Assembly: GCA_030062745.1 (NCBI GenBank)
Contig: CP099848.1
Location: 11,739,501-11,803,500 of the forward strand
DNA from: Capitulum mitella
Lineage: Eukaryota; Arthropoda; Thecostraca; Pollicipedomorpha; Pollicipedidae
DNA: 64,000 nucleotides
Reading direction: 5' to 3'
Shown here one piece after another: positions 1 through 11,901 of the stretch. Below the pieces are notes generated by a model. It was not told the DNA's origin. It made no database searches and saw only the letters and a program-made list of their open reading frames with translations. Numbering within the stretch: position 1 is the stretch's first letter; every line of letters begins with the position of its first letter. The position numbers and the translations under genes were made by a program.

Positions 1-546
1 GACGATCAGACAGCGATGTATGGCCCTATTCATTCACCGGCCAGTTAAGAACCAGCCCGCCGGCGGCCGGGCCAGTGCCGCGGAACGCCGCGCCATCCTG
101 AAGCGGCGCCGCCAAACACTTCAGCCCGAGATCGGCAGATCGACCGCGCCGAGGCCTCGTCGCGGGCAATGCCCCGGCGTGGTCACCGCCATCCCGCCGT
201 CCCATCCACGGCGTCATCGCCGACATCGCCGCGGCGCGCTGCGGCCGATGGAGGCCGTTCGCTCCGCCCGGCTGCGGCCAGCTGGTGCTGATGGCGCCGG
301 TGCCGTGCGCGCGTCCTCCCCCGCCGGCGCGCGCGGCCGACTACACCAATCACAATATTAATCTGTGTAATGGCCGGTGACTGCGCGGGGGGCGGGGCGG
401 CGATCCTGGCGAGATAGCCGCCACTGACCGGCGCGACGCATCGACCAAACTCGGAGCCGGCGCAGCCGCCGGGACGCCGGGCTGCCGTCGGCGGCGGCGC
501 CGGCCTCTGTCGCCTGCTGCGGTGCCAGGCCTGTCAGCAGCTGCAA
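1..546. other. GC-rich unique sequence, no gene recognised
   Basis: Very GC-rich DNA with CGG/CCG clusters. Open frames run on both strands, but they are arginine-, proline- and alanine-rich and show no domain, as expected from GC-rich noncoding sequence. A short AT island (ACCAATCACAATATTAAT) lies near 345-362. Confidence 0.5.
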
Positions 547-680
547 CACCGACCTCTGGTGACACGTCATCAGCTGTGGCACTAGCCTCTGGTGACATGT
601 CACCAGCTGTGACACCGGCCTTTGGTGATGTCATCAGGCACGGCACCGACCTCTGGTGATGCGTCACCAGCCTCCCGTCA
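547..680. repeat. 33-bp minisatellite, about 4 degenerate copies
   Basis: Each unit begins CACCGACCTCTGGTGA and continues through a GTCAYCAGCTGTG-like segment. The spacing is 33, 33 and 31 bp. Because 33 is a multiple of three, an 11-residue repeat appears in translation, but nothing indicates that it is translated. Confidence 0.75.
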
Positions 681-1500
681 CCAGAGTGCACGCGGGTCGG
701 CAGAGCCAGGAGAGGAGTTTGGTACTCAGCATAACACGCTGTACGGCATACGTTTCCGTCATGCGTTATACGAACGGGCGAACGGACGGGAACGAACACA
801 CGGACGCACGAACGGACGGCCTGGTGACGGGAGCTTCCTTATTCGTGCATCTGCTGTGGAAACCTTAATCCATTGCGTGAAACCGACAACGTTTCAGCTG
901 TTGTAGGCCTTTGTGACTACTTTAGCATGCCTGAAAACACATTATGTGCATGCAGCTTCCCATTGCTTGAGATAGTTATATAAAATCTCATGGAACTTGG
1001 CAACTACATTCCAGTTCACATTACAAGAAGGCTGTTTTCTCAGAAACATATTTTTTCCTCGCCTTCTCTTCTCAGTGATTGGCTCTTGGTAGCTTGGTGT
1101 CTGAGACCACTATTCAGCACCTTCATACCAGCAAAAAATATTTTTTGTGTGTTCAAGATGGCGTGTCACGTGTGTTGACAACATCGTTCTATGTCGCTGA
1201 CTTCAGGGAGTAATCCCCTAGTTCAGAAGATCACATGTTCAGCTTTTTCCATTATGTCGGACGATAATGGTTTTGTACAAATACATGTCAGGTCCAAGCA
1301 TCTTTGTCTTCTGAGCTATTCAGGCATAGTGCTTCATATGACTGTTCTGTGAACCTCTGTCCACATACGTCCGCTTCTGTCCACCTTTTTCCACCACTCC
1401 CCACGTAGTCGCCAGGCTGCCGGCACCATCTCCTTTTCACCTCTTGCCCACATCTGTCCTCTTCTGTCAACGTTACCCGCCTGACTGGCACGCCCACGTC
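681..1500. other. Mixed unique sequence, no gene
   Basis: A short GAACGGACG-type tandem lies at about 770-825. Moderately AT-rich DNA follows to about 1300, then pyrimidine-rich DNA with scattered CTGTCCAC words that lead into the next tandem repeat. No coding signal is seen. Confidence 0.45.
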
Positions 1501-1540
1501 CTGTCCACCGTTGTCCACCGCTGTCCACCGCTGTCCGCCG
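1501..1540. repeat. 10-bp tandem repeat (TGTCCACCGY)4
   Basis: Four consecutive 10-bp units, CTGTCCACCG with single substitutions. Looser copies of CTGTCCAC lie upstream from about 1355. Confidence 0.85.
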
Positions 1541-1552
1541 CTCCTGTGTGCC

Positions 1553-1685
1553 GGGACGCCGCGGCCAGCCGGGCCCAGCTCCGCTGACGGGGGCCGGGAC
1601 GCCGCGGCCAGCCGGGCCCGGCTCCGCTGACGGGGGCCGGGACGCCGCGGCCAGCCGGGCCCGGCTCCGCTGACGGGGGCCGGGC
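1553..1685. repeat. 43-bp GC-rich minisatellite, 3 copies
   Basis: The word GGGACGCCGCGGCCAGCC starts at 1553, 1596 and 1639, so the period is exactly 43 bp. The copies are nearly identical, with one A/G difference. 43 is not a multiple of three, so a coding explanation is unlikely. Confidence 0.9.
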
Positions 1686-1689
1686 GTCT

Positions 1690-4686
1690 GCGGCGGCCGG
1701 GCGCCGTGGCCGCTGACTCAGGGGCCGGCCCGTCCGCCGGCGGCCGGACCCGCCGACCCGGCGCCGTCCGGACACGGGAGCGGTCCCCGGGCCCCGTCAC
1801 GGGTCGGCGGCGGCGGCTCGGCAGTCGGCACCGCCTCCGACCGGACCCAGCGGCCCCCGGCACCGCACCGCACGGACCGGACCACGGGCAGCCCGAGACC
1901 GGGACTTACGGACCCGGGACCGCGCGCACCGGGACCACGCGGACTGGGGCCGGGGTAGCCGCGGGACCGGAACACTGCGGGACCTGGGACCCGCCAACCG
2001 TCGAAACTGGGAGTGGGGCTGCCATTGCACTTAAACTGAGACTCAGAGGGTTTGTCGATGTAGCTCTTTAAGCCACGGAGAATACTTCTAGACAATTTCA
2101 GTTGTTTTAGAGCTTTCAGATGTAACCCATCGGTCATCAGGGCGTTTGGTAAACATTTACAAAAAAAGATGGATAAAAGGTTTCATATTTTTGTAGTACA
2201 AACAGCACCTATTTGATTCAGATTTATTTTACAGTGATCTCAGAACCAAAATGAGTGTTAAATATGGTATTGTTCGAAGCAATTTTTTGCCACGAACGGT
2301 ATAAAGACGCTGAACGTCAGACGGCTTTAAACGGTGTTCCGTCAAAAGCAGAAAAGAAACGCGTTGTTGCTTACCTTAGCTGTGATATTCCTAACAAATG
2401 TCGCATACAAAAACTGGCACCTATGCATTGATCTTAAGCATTCCTCGACCTACCATTTTTGATCATCAGTGAGTTCGTACCTGCCATATTGGTAGTTGGC
2501 AGGAGTCACCAATGCCTTCACACAAGAAACTGGTCGTATGTCACACGACTGAAGAACATGATAGCAGTGAGACAGAGGTCGATGAGGCTGTACCATTCGT
2601 GTCCGAGTTTTTCGAACCAAGCGTTCATCCAGCCGACAGGCCGCTACGCATCTTTTTATGCCTGAAGTGTATTTTGACACACAGGAATTATTGCACCGTG
2701 CGGTAAACAGTTTATTGAAGCATTCGTTTTGATGGCGCTTGAAGTGTCGAGTTGCCCGGAAAATCCGTATTTGTCTGCATCGCATCAAAATCTAGAAGAG
2801 TGATTTAATTGCTTCAAAGACTGCCTGGGTATTCTTAAACAAGCGTGACAGAACAAATTATACCGTGCATCTAATCGAAACAGAAAGACTGTCATCCGGT
2901 GTTTAGCGGAGCATTTCGCTATCTTAGGGCTGCTGAAGGATTTAGCTCCTAATTAGTCCATGTTGAAAAGCAAAGCACGGATCTCAGTGATTTAAACAGT
3001 GTTCAGTATCCATTTATTCAATGGTCCGTAAAAGTAATTTTGATGGTGTGAAATGATTGGTCCGCCAAAAGGTGCCAGTCACATTCCCACGAAAAGATAC
3101 CCCATTTAAGCAAAAAGTAGTGTCAAAAATAAACCATCACATGGCTTTTCACCGACCATATGTGCATATGTTCATGCTGACTATAGATCTGGTGTAGAAT
3201 TTCACAACAAGGGTAGCAATAGCATTTATTCATGCGCGAATGAAGGGAACAGCAAGACTCCTCTTAATGGGTTCAACGCCTTTGAAAGAAACGTCTTCCA
3301 TTGGGAAGAAGATCTGGAGTTTAGCAGGTTCCCCGTAAAATTTGATTAGGCCTGAATCTTTCCCTATCAAGAATCCTGCATCCACACCAACTGTTTCTAT
3401 TGTCTGTAATTTTACAAACGGTTGAGGCAAATATTTCGCAAAAAACTAAGCAAATTGAAAAACACATCTGACTGCTGCTTAGATTAGACAGAAGTCCAGT
3501 TTTGAATTTTTCGTGCCGGCCCAGTGCAAAGCAGATCGGCATTACCTGTAATAGGCTGGCCCTATGTATGACAGAAACTGTATAAATGGATCGCGCACAT
3601 ATATCGTAATAAGCATTTTCGAAATTGGAACAAGGGTATACTAGCCTCAAAAGACTTTTTTTGTGTAATCACTAAACCCATTTCATGCATACAAGTCACA
3701 GAATTCGATCGGTTTTCTCTCTTCAGTGAAGCACATCTGGCTTTACGTAGCTGTCTTTTCACTCTCGCTGGGGCCTCTCCATTACCGTAATTCCCGTCTG
3801 ATCAGGACTCCGCTCGCCTCTGCGCGCGGAGACCGCCCCCCCCTCCCCCCCGCCCCGCTCAGCCCCGCCGGCCGGTCGGCCTGGAGCCGCCGTGCGCTAA
3901 TCAACGGTCTCCGAGAACGACGGCAATTAAACCACGGTTTATGGCCCATTATGTACGGCGAGCAGCAAACAAAAACAGGGGCTGCGCCACGCCTGCGCGG
4001 CCCGTCAGACCGACCGAGGCAGGCCAGGACGACGGACAGAGATCTGGGCTCTCGGCTGGGCCACTGCGCGTGTCTGAATTGGTCGCATACGGGCTGCAGT
4101 CATTGTGTGCAGCGTCGTCGGCTCTTTAGTCGCCTTGCTGACGGCTGGCAAAACCGGCGCTTTTTACGAGCGGCCACCGATGTTTATCGCGGCGTGAATG
4201 CAGCATCAATAACCGGCAGTTCCATGCAATTGGTTTCCAGCGAGAAACCTGCATTAATGAGACTTATGCTTCCAACGCGTGACGTTTCCGGCCCTCCCCG
4301 TCGACACCTCGTGGTTTTACGGAGGAGGCTTTCCTCGGATTACCGAGCTACCTAACAAAGACGGGGACGGTCCTGGCACGCGCCCTGTCGCGGGGCAGCG
4401 ACTCCCCGCGACCAACAGTGATGAGTGACCGGGAAACACGGTGGACCAACACTGCTCATTTTCAGTGTTCAACGATCTGCGCCGTCCACTGATGTACGTG
4501 TTAAAAACTGGTAGTGCCTGAATCCTTCGTTCCCTGGTAAACATATAAGGTGGTGGCGTCAACCGTCACCGATGAGGACAACCACAGCGTACCTTCTGGG
4601 GAACGCATCATGTAGAGTCTGAAGTGGAAAAATACTTATAGTGAACGTTCTTAGTCCCTAAATATTGTCGGTCAAATAAACTCCAC
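1690..4686. other. Unique DNA, no gene recognised
   Basis: GC-rich to about 2040, AT-rich and non-repetitive to about 3750, then GC-rich again. Short open frames at 2459-2706 (+) and 3230-3430 (-) have a somewhat protein-like composition, but adjoining sequence is full of stops in every frame. They could be relics of an old element. I cannot name a family. Confidence 0.4.
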
Positions 4687-4840
4687 CACAGGCGCAGACA
4701 AGGGGGATGCCTCCCCCTTAGGCCCGCAGTTTTTTTCGAAAACCATTGCACATCGTCTTCCCGGCAGGCGGTTTTTGTACGATTTCAGTTCACATTGAGC
4801 TCATTGAGCTCCCCTTAAGAAAATCCTGGCTGCGCCCCTG
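4687..4840. mobile_element. hAT-like MITE, 154 bp, copy 1
   Basis: This is a non-autonomous DNA transposon too short to encode anything. Its ends are imperfect inverted repeats: CACAGGCGCAGAC on the left and, read inward from the right, CAGGGGCGCAGCC. It is flanked by 8-bp near-duplications AACTCCAC and AACTGCAC (7 of 8). An 8-bp duplication and CAGGGGCGCAGCC-type ends are typical of the hAT superfamily. A copy of the same length and internal sequence lies at 53234-53387. Confidence 0.85.
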
Positions 4841-4848
4841 AACTGCAC

Positions 4849-5492
4849 CCAACCTCTAACGCTTAGGAACAGCTTCAGCAATTCTGGAAGATCCCAGAGA
4901 ATGTCTAGATTCTCTTGCTGCCCCAGTTTTCTCCCTGATGACAAATTGCATGGACGACCACAGCCTCAGCTTTCTCTCAACCCCATCACTCCCTCCCCAG
5001 CCGACGCACGGCGGACGTGGTGGCTCCCTCAGGGGTGCATCTGTTCACGGACGGGCGCTGGACGCTCCGGCGACGGCGGCTCCCAGCGCCGGCTCCATTA
5101 GGCGGACAAATGCAGGTGGCCGCTGCCGGTAATCGCCCGTCGGACACGCACAAACGGCTCTCCGAGAACCGCCGCAGCCGCGCCGGAAGAAGAGGTGCCG
5201 GCCGCTCAATGAAAACATGTGATTTGGGCCGGCGGCGGGGCCCGGGCGCGGCCCGGCGCGGGAGCGCGCCGCCAACAGATTGCCCCCGCCAGAAATCACT
5301 GTCATTCACCGCGAATACGGCCCCAGATTGGCGCCTCTGATGCATTGTTATCGCGTGTAATTACATCTTGTTTACATGTATCATTGGCTCTGCGGCCGGC
5401 GGCGAGCGGCGGTGGGACTGGCGGCGGCGGAGGCCGGCGGACAACTATCGGGCGTCCGCCCGCCGGGAAGACCAAGGATACCAACCGCACGG
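4849..5492. other. Unique DNA, GC-rich toward the 3' end, no gene
   Basis: No repeat or coding signal is recognised. An AT-richer patch (GCATTGTTATCGCGTGTAAT and a TTTACATG word) at about 5340-5385 sits between GC-rich blocks. Confidence 0.4.
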
Positions 5493-6190
5493 GTGCGGAA
5501 CTGTCACAGAGTGCCGGCGGAAGAGTGCAGGACTGTCACAGAGTGCCGGCGGCAGAGTGCGGAACTGTCGCAGAGTGTCGGCGGCAGAGTGCGGAACTGT
5601 CGCAGAGTGTCGGCGGCAGAGTGCGGGACTGTCACAGAGTGCCGGCGGCAGAGTGCGGAACTGTCGCAGAGTGTCGGCGGCAGAGTGCGGAACTGTCACA
5701 GAGTGCCGGCGGCAGAGTGCGGAACTGTCGCAGAGTGTCGGCGGCAGAGTGCGGAACTGTCGCACAGTGTCGGCGGCAGAGTGCGGAACTGTCGCAGAGT
5801 GTCGGCGGCAGAGTGCGGAACTGTCACAGAGTGCCGGCGGCAGAGTGCGGAACTGTCGCAGAGTGCCGGCGGCAGAGTGCGGAACTGTCGCAGAGTGCCG
5901 GCGGCAGAGTGCAGGACTGTCACAGAGTGCCGGCGGCAGAGTGCGGAACTGTCGCAGAGTGCCGGCGGCAGAGTGCAGGACTGTCACAGAGTGCCGGCGG
6001 CAGAGTGCGGAACTGTCGCAGAGTGCCGGCGGCAGAGTGCGGAACTGTCGCAGAGTGCCGGCGGCAGAGTGCAGGACTGTCACAGAGTGCCGGCGGCAGA
6101 GTGCAGGACTGTCACAGAGTGCCGGCGGCAGAGTGCGGAACTGTCGCAGAGTGCCGGCGGCAGAGTGCAGGACTGTCACGGAGTGCTGAG
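5493..6190. repeat. 32-bp minisatellite, about 22 copies
   Basis: The period is exactly 32 bp. The unit contains CAGAGTGCCGGCGG followed by CAGAGTGCGGAACTGTCG, so CAGAGTGC occurs twice per unit and an older internal duplication is likely. The copies vary at a few fixed sites (GCC/GTC, CGGAAC/CAGGAC, TCG/TCA). All three plus frames stay open for about 700 bp and one minus frame is also open. Because 32 is not a multiple of three, each frame cycles through the same 32-residue peptide every 96 bp. This indicates absence of stop triplets in the unit, not a gene. Confidence 0.97.
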
Positions 6191-7494
6191 GGTGCGGCGC
6201 ACGGCGCTGTCACGAAGCGCTGGCACCTAACACGCAGAGCTTTCAGTGACTTTTGAACTGAGGCCTCAGACTGGACGCTCAGAGCGACGTCACAAACACG
6301 CTGGACATCGCCGGAGACCTGCCACGGCCGGGCATCACCGGCGAAGGTCTCCGACCCTGGATCTGGCCGCTGGAGGCCCGCGCCACTGCTGGACCTGGCC
6401 ACCTGAACTCTCCACGGGCAGAGGACGCCCGGCGGCCGGCCGGCGGTGACGGCAGCCCTGCCTTTCGGCTGGCAATTAGCGGCCGGTCCGGACGTCCCTG
6501 TCGTCGGCGTCTGTCCCGGGTGACGGACTAATTGTGACCGCGATCCCAGCCGGCCGCCCCCGCCCCCGCCCCCGCCCGGACCGGCGGAGGCCGTGCCTCT
6601 GCCTACGACCGGACCCGGTCGGAAGTGACGAGACCGGCTCCCGGAGGGCTCCTTCTCCTTTGTGATGTCTGATCAGAGGGAGACATCCTCACTTGGCAGT
6701 GCTGAGTGAGGGGATGGGGGTCCATCCCAATGTTGTTGTAGGAAAAGAGAAAAGGGAAATCCATTCTTCATGACAGCGTTTTATCAGAAGACAGGATTTT
6801 TTACGGGCGACGGCATTGGCGGAAAGTTGTGCGCGTTTTGCACAATGGCTTGGATACGACACTACGGACCTGGTCACGATATATTCGAGTTGTCGTGACG
6901 GGTAAGCTAATTTAATAATTTTGTAGGGGTACTTTAGAAATAATCAGCACGCTGCATCTCTTTGCTTCTCGACTCGAACAATTTCACACCGTGTTTCAGT
7001 TCAGTTTCCGACATGAACCGTCGCACGATGTCAGCCCAGTGCCACAGGGGAGCGGTGATCGTTGACGGCGATCAGGCGCTGGCGGTCCAGAGGTCGCACC
7101 ACCGGAAGGGAAGCCCGGCGCACCACCGGAAGGGAAGTGTCCTCGTGTGCGGCAGTCGGGGGCGCAGGCACACCACGACCTTTGATCGGGCATCCGGCCA
7201 CGTGCTGCCATGAGATCCGAGAACGAACGGCGTTCGGTCCCCGTGCATGACGAGAGCGCAGCCGGCACTGAGGGCATTGTTCCTCCGTGACTGTCTGTAT
7301 GTCGGCCTGGAACTGTTCGCTGTATTGGACTTTGGACTGCGGAAGAGCAGGTGTCGCTTTGCGCTCCCTCGCGTGATCTACGAAAGACAGCCCTCAGGTT
7401 AAAACGCACCAAAAAAGCAACATATTTGGCATGAGTCGTGAGGATGAAACACGATGTTTTCGATCGGAATGCGTCACGCCGTCGGCGGAAAGAC
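6191..7494. other. Unique DNA with GC-rich and AT-rich parts, no gene
   Basis: GC-rich to about 6650 with a CCCGCC run near 6556-6580, then mixed sequence. A short duplication of CACCGGAAGGGAAG lies at 7100 and 7122. Minus-strand reading of 6689-6877 is open for 62 codons but I recognise no domain. Confidence 0.4.
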
Positions 7495-7560
7495 GGACGA
7501 CCTTAAAAAGCAAAAACGAAAATAAAAACAAGAACGAAAACGAAAACAAACGCAAGAGAC
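7495..7560. repeat. A-rich simple repeat (AAAACGA/AAACAAG-like)
   Basis: Purine-biased AAAAACGAAAAT and ACGAAAACGAAAACAAAC units, a low-complexity tract. No function is inferred. Confidence 0.7.
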
Positions 7561-7805
7561 GTGAACACATGGCGCCCTCCGAACAGGGAGACACGCACGA
7601 CTACTAAAACTCAGAGTCCTATGGCCCAGGACACCGGACGGCGGACGCACGGGCACCGCCGGTGGCCATTTCCCAGGCCGGTCCAGTCGGCTGCACCGGC
7701 TACTGTTTACTTCAATTACCCGTGCACCATTTGCGGTGACCCGCCTGGTAAACACATCATGAAGCATCAGCGCCACCATTAGTCAGCGGAGGCATTAGCT
7801 GGTCC

Positions 7806-8560
7806 TCAGAGGGAGGCGCGACGCAGTCCGCCGACTGGAACGCACCCCGGCCACGGGGACGGCTGTACCGACTGGAATACATGCCATCCACGGGGGCCGT
7901 CTGTACCGACTGGAACGTATGCCATCCACGGAGAGATTTCTTTACAGATAGGGATGTATTCTACCCATGGAGCTGGATCTGTACTGAATGAAACGTAAAC
8001 CATCCACGGAGGGGTGTTTGTACCGAATGGAGCTTGTGCCATCAAAGGACGGTGTTTGTACCGACCGGAACCCCCCCCCCCCAAGAACAAAGGCCATATG
8101 CCATTCACGGATGGCATATGGCTACCGTGTCTAATTCAGTCTACCGACTGAAACACACCATCACCGGAGGGATTCTGCACAGACTGGGACGTATCCCATC
8201 CACAGAGGGATTTCCGTACAAACTGGGACGTATCCTATCCACGGAGGGATTCTGCACAGACTGGGACGTATCCTATCCGCAGGGCGCTATTTGTACCGAC
8301 TGGAACGTGTACCATCACCGAGGGGCGTCTGTACCGACTGGAACGTGTAACATTCGCGGAGGGGTGTTTATACCAGTTGGAATGTAAACCAAACACGAAT
8401 TTCTGTGCGGACTGGGGCATATACCATCCAAGGAGGGATTTCTGTACATGCTAGAACGTATCATATCCACGAAGCAATGCCTGCTCCGAAGGGAACGCAT
8501 ACCACCCATGGGTACCGACTGCGATGTACATACATACGTGCGTTGGTACACCTGGAGGGT
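7806..8560. repeat. 39-bp degenerate minisatellite, about 19 copies
   Basis: TGTACCGACTGGAACGTA followed by CCATCCACGGAGGGATT recurs at 38-39-bp spacing: TGTACCG-like words at 7864, 7902, 7941, 7980, 8019 and 8057, and GACTGGG-like words at 8182, 8221 and 8259. The copies are diverged, so the array is old. A short poly-C run interrupts it at about 8070. Confidence 0.9.
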
Positions 8561-10485
8561 ACACCAGTTACGAACAGCGTTTTCAGTTACCAGCATGTTA
8601 TCACTGGTGGGTCCAGGGGAGCCATCTCGGCCATGCCCCCAACCGCGATTAGGGGGCCAAATGGTCATTTGCCCCCCCAAAAGACATGAGTCTCAACCAG
8701 AATTTTAAGTTCCTGGAATTCCGAATTCAACCTATGGCCATCGTCTCCCCTGCCAACTGGTAAATGACCTACCACCCATACCTAGTTGCTAAAATACACA
8801 ATCCGAACCCACGGACAACGTCTTCCATCCCTCCCCCTTCCCCAACCCCCGGTCAACGACTCCGCTGACTTACCATCCAGACCCAGGAAACTAGTCCCCC
8901 CCCCCAAAACGGAGCCGTTGGATCCGCTCCTGCATATTATCCCTCGTCAGGAGAGCTGTGGAGTCGGCGAAGCAGGAGAACAAGTGTGCACTGAAATATT
9001 CTATGAAGATAACGATATGAAAATGAGAATAGTCAAGCATTGCTGCGTAGGACTTTCAGGCGGGTGGGCCACTAACTAAATTAATATATGGCAAAATGGG
9101 TGGTGGTCTTCTCAAAGCTAGCATTTAAAATATGTGCCACAGGAGGATAATGTGAACGTGCAGTCAAGTTATCATCCATTTTAAATTACATTTATAGTTT
9201 AAGCGGCACAACGCACGACATGTTTCGTGACAAACTTGAAAAGAATCAGTGAACCTTGCATGTTACCCGAGGTATGATACATCTGTCTTCGGTCTGCACT
9301 GAGGCGCCACGCCACATTTGGACAAACTGCGCGAAATTATAACGTTAGAATGTATTTTACCTGGCGGTTATTGAATTAAAACGCCTGAAGTGTAAAAAGT
9401 CCCAGAAGACGTATGAGTAATAGTGGGGTCTTGATGCACCCCATTGAGGTTCCTTCGGGAAGGAGCCGCCCAGTTCCCGCGGTAGGAAGGGGTGCTAACA
9501 CAAAGGAGGCGGTTGGCCACTGTGATGGACTCCAGATCATCTTATTATCCAGTGAAATATGATGCTAAATGAGCTGCCAAAGTGAACGCCATAGTAATTC
9601 GCCGCTCTATGGGCGTGATAGATTATGTCATTATAGTTCTTCCGTGCAGTAAAAACACGAAGGTCTCCACCCGGTTGGTGGTGGGCTTGTCCAGCGGTTG
9701 GTTAGCTGCCAAATGCCAAACCGCTTGACCGAAAGTGTATCATTAAACTATTGGAAAAGATTTAAAAATATACATCGGCTTACGCATACATGCATACGCA
9801 CACGCATGCAGCGTGAGTTAGATAAAACACTGTTCGCAAATTATCTTATGCAGGCTGGCCTGACAATGATGGCAAAGGTTACAAGGGACCAAAACATCAG
9901 TTTTGTACATCATTAAGTATGAGTTATGAAAACATAAGCTAAATGTGAAGGATCAAAACGTTTTCACGCTACTCTGGGAATCTTGCTTAAAACTTATAAC
10001 TATTGCGAACATTCGAAAGTCTGCACCTATGCTCCGATTGCCTTTCCTCTGCTACTGTCCTGTAACGATTTAGCCTGTCACATAGCATATCATTCCAGCG
10101 CATTGTTTATCCGTTTTTTTCGGCATGTCCTATGTTATCGGGATTCAGCGAGGTAAGCTGCCGCGCTGGTGGAGGAACAGCTGGCACCGCACTGGTAAGC
10201 ACCAAGAGGTGGTCACTACCCTTTTCTTCCTTGCCACAACATCGTTATCACTGACGCTTCCTAAACCGCTTCGGGTCGAGGGAACAGCTGCATTGACGGA
10301 ACAGCTCACCAGAGTTTAACCATTTATCTCGACCATTCATAACCGCATTCATAAGCATCATAAAATCCTTCTGCCACCGATTTAGACTTCCGATACTCAA
10401 CACACACTATATGACCGGTCTGGTTATGTAAAAAAATAACCTACCATGCAGAGGGAGAGGTTGGTTTGTATATGAGAATACATGT

Positions 10486-10496
<11 letters not shown>
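8561..10496. other. Unique AT-richer DNA, no gene
   Basis: Contains several C runs (8667-8680, 8898-8907), a GGGGGCCAAATGGTCATTTG segment near 8650 that resembles the G-run MITE debris seen elsewhere, and an 8-bp-stem hairpin at 9450-9469 (GGTTCCTT, loop CGGG, AAGGAGCC). No coding region is recognised. Confidence 0.4.

Positions 10497-10548
<52 letters not shown>
10497..10548. repeat. (TA)n microsatellite, left flank of the Tc1 element
   Basis: An uninterrupted TA tract of about 50 bp. Its last TA (10547-10548) is the left copy of the transposon target duplication. Confidence 0.95.
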
Positions 10549-10551
<3 letters not shown>

Positions 10552-10671
10552 TACTGGACATATTATTATGGATTTTTGAGAAAATCATAAAATTTGCTTC
10601 ATTTCATCAAAATATACGACAAATACACATCAAATATCATTTTATTAGTATGAGAAATTATTATTGTCCTT

Positions 10672-11901
10672 CTAGTATTTTGTCTGTCCTCCCTTTGCTT
10701 TCAAAAGAGCTTCAATACGTTTTGGCATCCCTTCAATCAACTTTGAGCACATTTCCTTCAATCTGTCAGAATGAAACCACACTTCTATAAGACGTGCTAT
10801 CAGCGTTGTTTTGCTTGTAATTGGCACTTGATGTATTTCATTTTTGAGAACCTCCCATAGGTTCTCTATGGGATTCATATCAGGTGAGTTGCCTGGCCAA
10901 GAGAGCAATTTCACCTGATTTTCTCCACACCATGCCTTCACTGACTTGGCAGTATGACAGGGGGCCCCATCTTGCATGAAAATCCAGTCATCAGCAAGCT
11001 CCCAATCCCTGATTTGAGGTAGGAGACGATTCTTTAGTACAGATATATACTTGCTGGCATTCATAGTTCCCTCCACTATGTGTAAGCGACTTGTACCGCT
11101 TGTAGAAATTGCTCCCCATACCATGATTTTTTGAGGAAATTTCACAGTTTTTCTCAGACATTCAGGTTTGAACTCTTCTCCTGGACGTCGTCGTACAGTC
11201 TGAACCCTGTCATCCAGCACACATATGGTGCTTTCATCAGAGAACACCACCTGAAATGAATTAATGATGCTGGCTTATCGAGAACTTTTTTAAGACATCA
11301 AGAATCCTACTCTACAGATTCATGATTTTCATCGAAAAATTGCCTGTATAATTTTCTAGGCAAACAAATTTAAAAACAGATTGCTTAGTGATAGAACTAT
11401 TTCTAAAAATTAGTATGATCAATATAGAATTCTGTAATAATGATTTACCTTAGACCAATCTGCTACAGTCCATTCTTTGTGCTCATTTGCCCATGACATT
11501 CTTGCTTCAATCATTTTCTGGGTAAGACGCGGCTTTTTCCTAGGCCTGTAGGCCTTCAGTCCACACTCCAGGAGTCTTCGACTAACGGTTTTCCGATGAA
11601 CATGGAACCCTTCTTTAGCAAGAATGCTTGAAATCTTTTGACAGGAAGCCCTTCTCATCTTCAATGACATATTTTTAATCTTGCGGTCTGTTCTTGCACT
11701 TGTCTTCCTCTTCGGGCCACATTTTCCAACTCTCCTGTTCTCCAATGGAATGTCTTTCTGTAAATTTTTCTTAACTAAACTAACAGTTTGGGTCGATACC
11801 TTCAATTCCTTGGCGATTTCTACCTGTTTAAGAGTAGAATTTTCCAGTAAAGTCTTTATTTGACCTTTCTTACGGGGACTGAGGTCAGCCCTTTTACCCA
11901 T
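10672..11901 (-). CDS. Tc1-family DD34E transposase, two exons, 343 aa
   Basis: The protein would excise and reinsert the surrounding element by DDE cut-and-paste chemistry in the nucleus. Exon 1 is 11901-11449 (151 codons) and exon 2 is 11250-10672 (192 codons plus stop). I chose the ATG at 11901, which gives MGKRADLSPRKKGQ. The upstream in-frame codon at 11907 is GTG. Residues about 8-110 form the paired-like, two helix-turn-helix DNA-binding region, with a GPKRK motif near the usual GRPR linker. The catalytic residues are D156 (VVFSDES), D245 (FMQDGAPCH) and E280 (NPIENLWEVLK), with 34 residues between the last two. The joined length matches the family's usual 340-350 aa. No stop or frameshift interrupts either exon. 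Splicing is needed, because reading on from exon 1 reaches a stop after about ten codons. Confidence 0.95.
11251..11448 (-). other. Spliceosomal intron (198 bp, phase 0) in the transposase gene
   Basis: On the minus strand the donor is AAG|GTAAATCA and the acceptor is TTCATTTCAG|GTGGTG. Removal joins DWSK to VVFSDES, restoring the DWSKVVFSDES block that is conserved across Tc1 transposases. The interval is AT-rich and stop-filled. Confidence 0.93.

Noticed and set aside
3230-3430. Minus-strand 66-codon frame with protein-like composition
   Set aside because: Extension in either direction meets stops, and I cannot match it to a family. It could be a relic of an old element, but this is not supportable.
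5493-6190. CRISPR-like array or a repetitive protein gene
   Set aside because: The units are contiguous with no unique spacers, the host is eukaryotic, and three frames are open at once because the unit lacks stops. It is a minisatellite.
11681-11863. Plus-strand frame opposite the transposase
   Set aside because: It is an antisense shadow of transposase exon 1.
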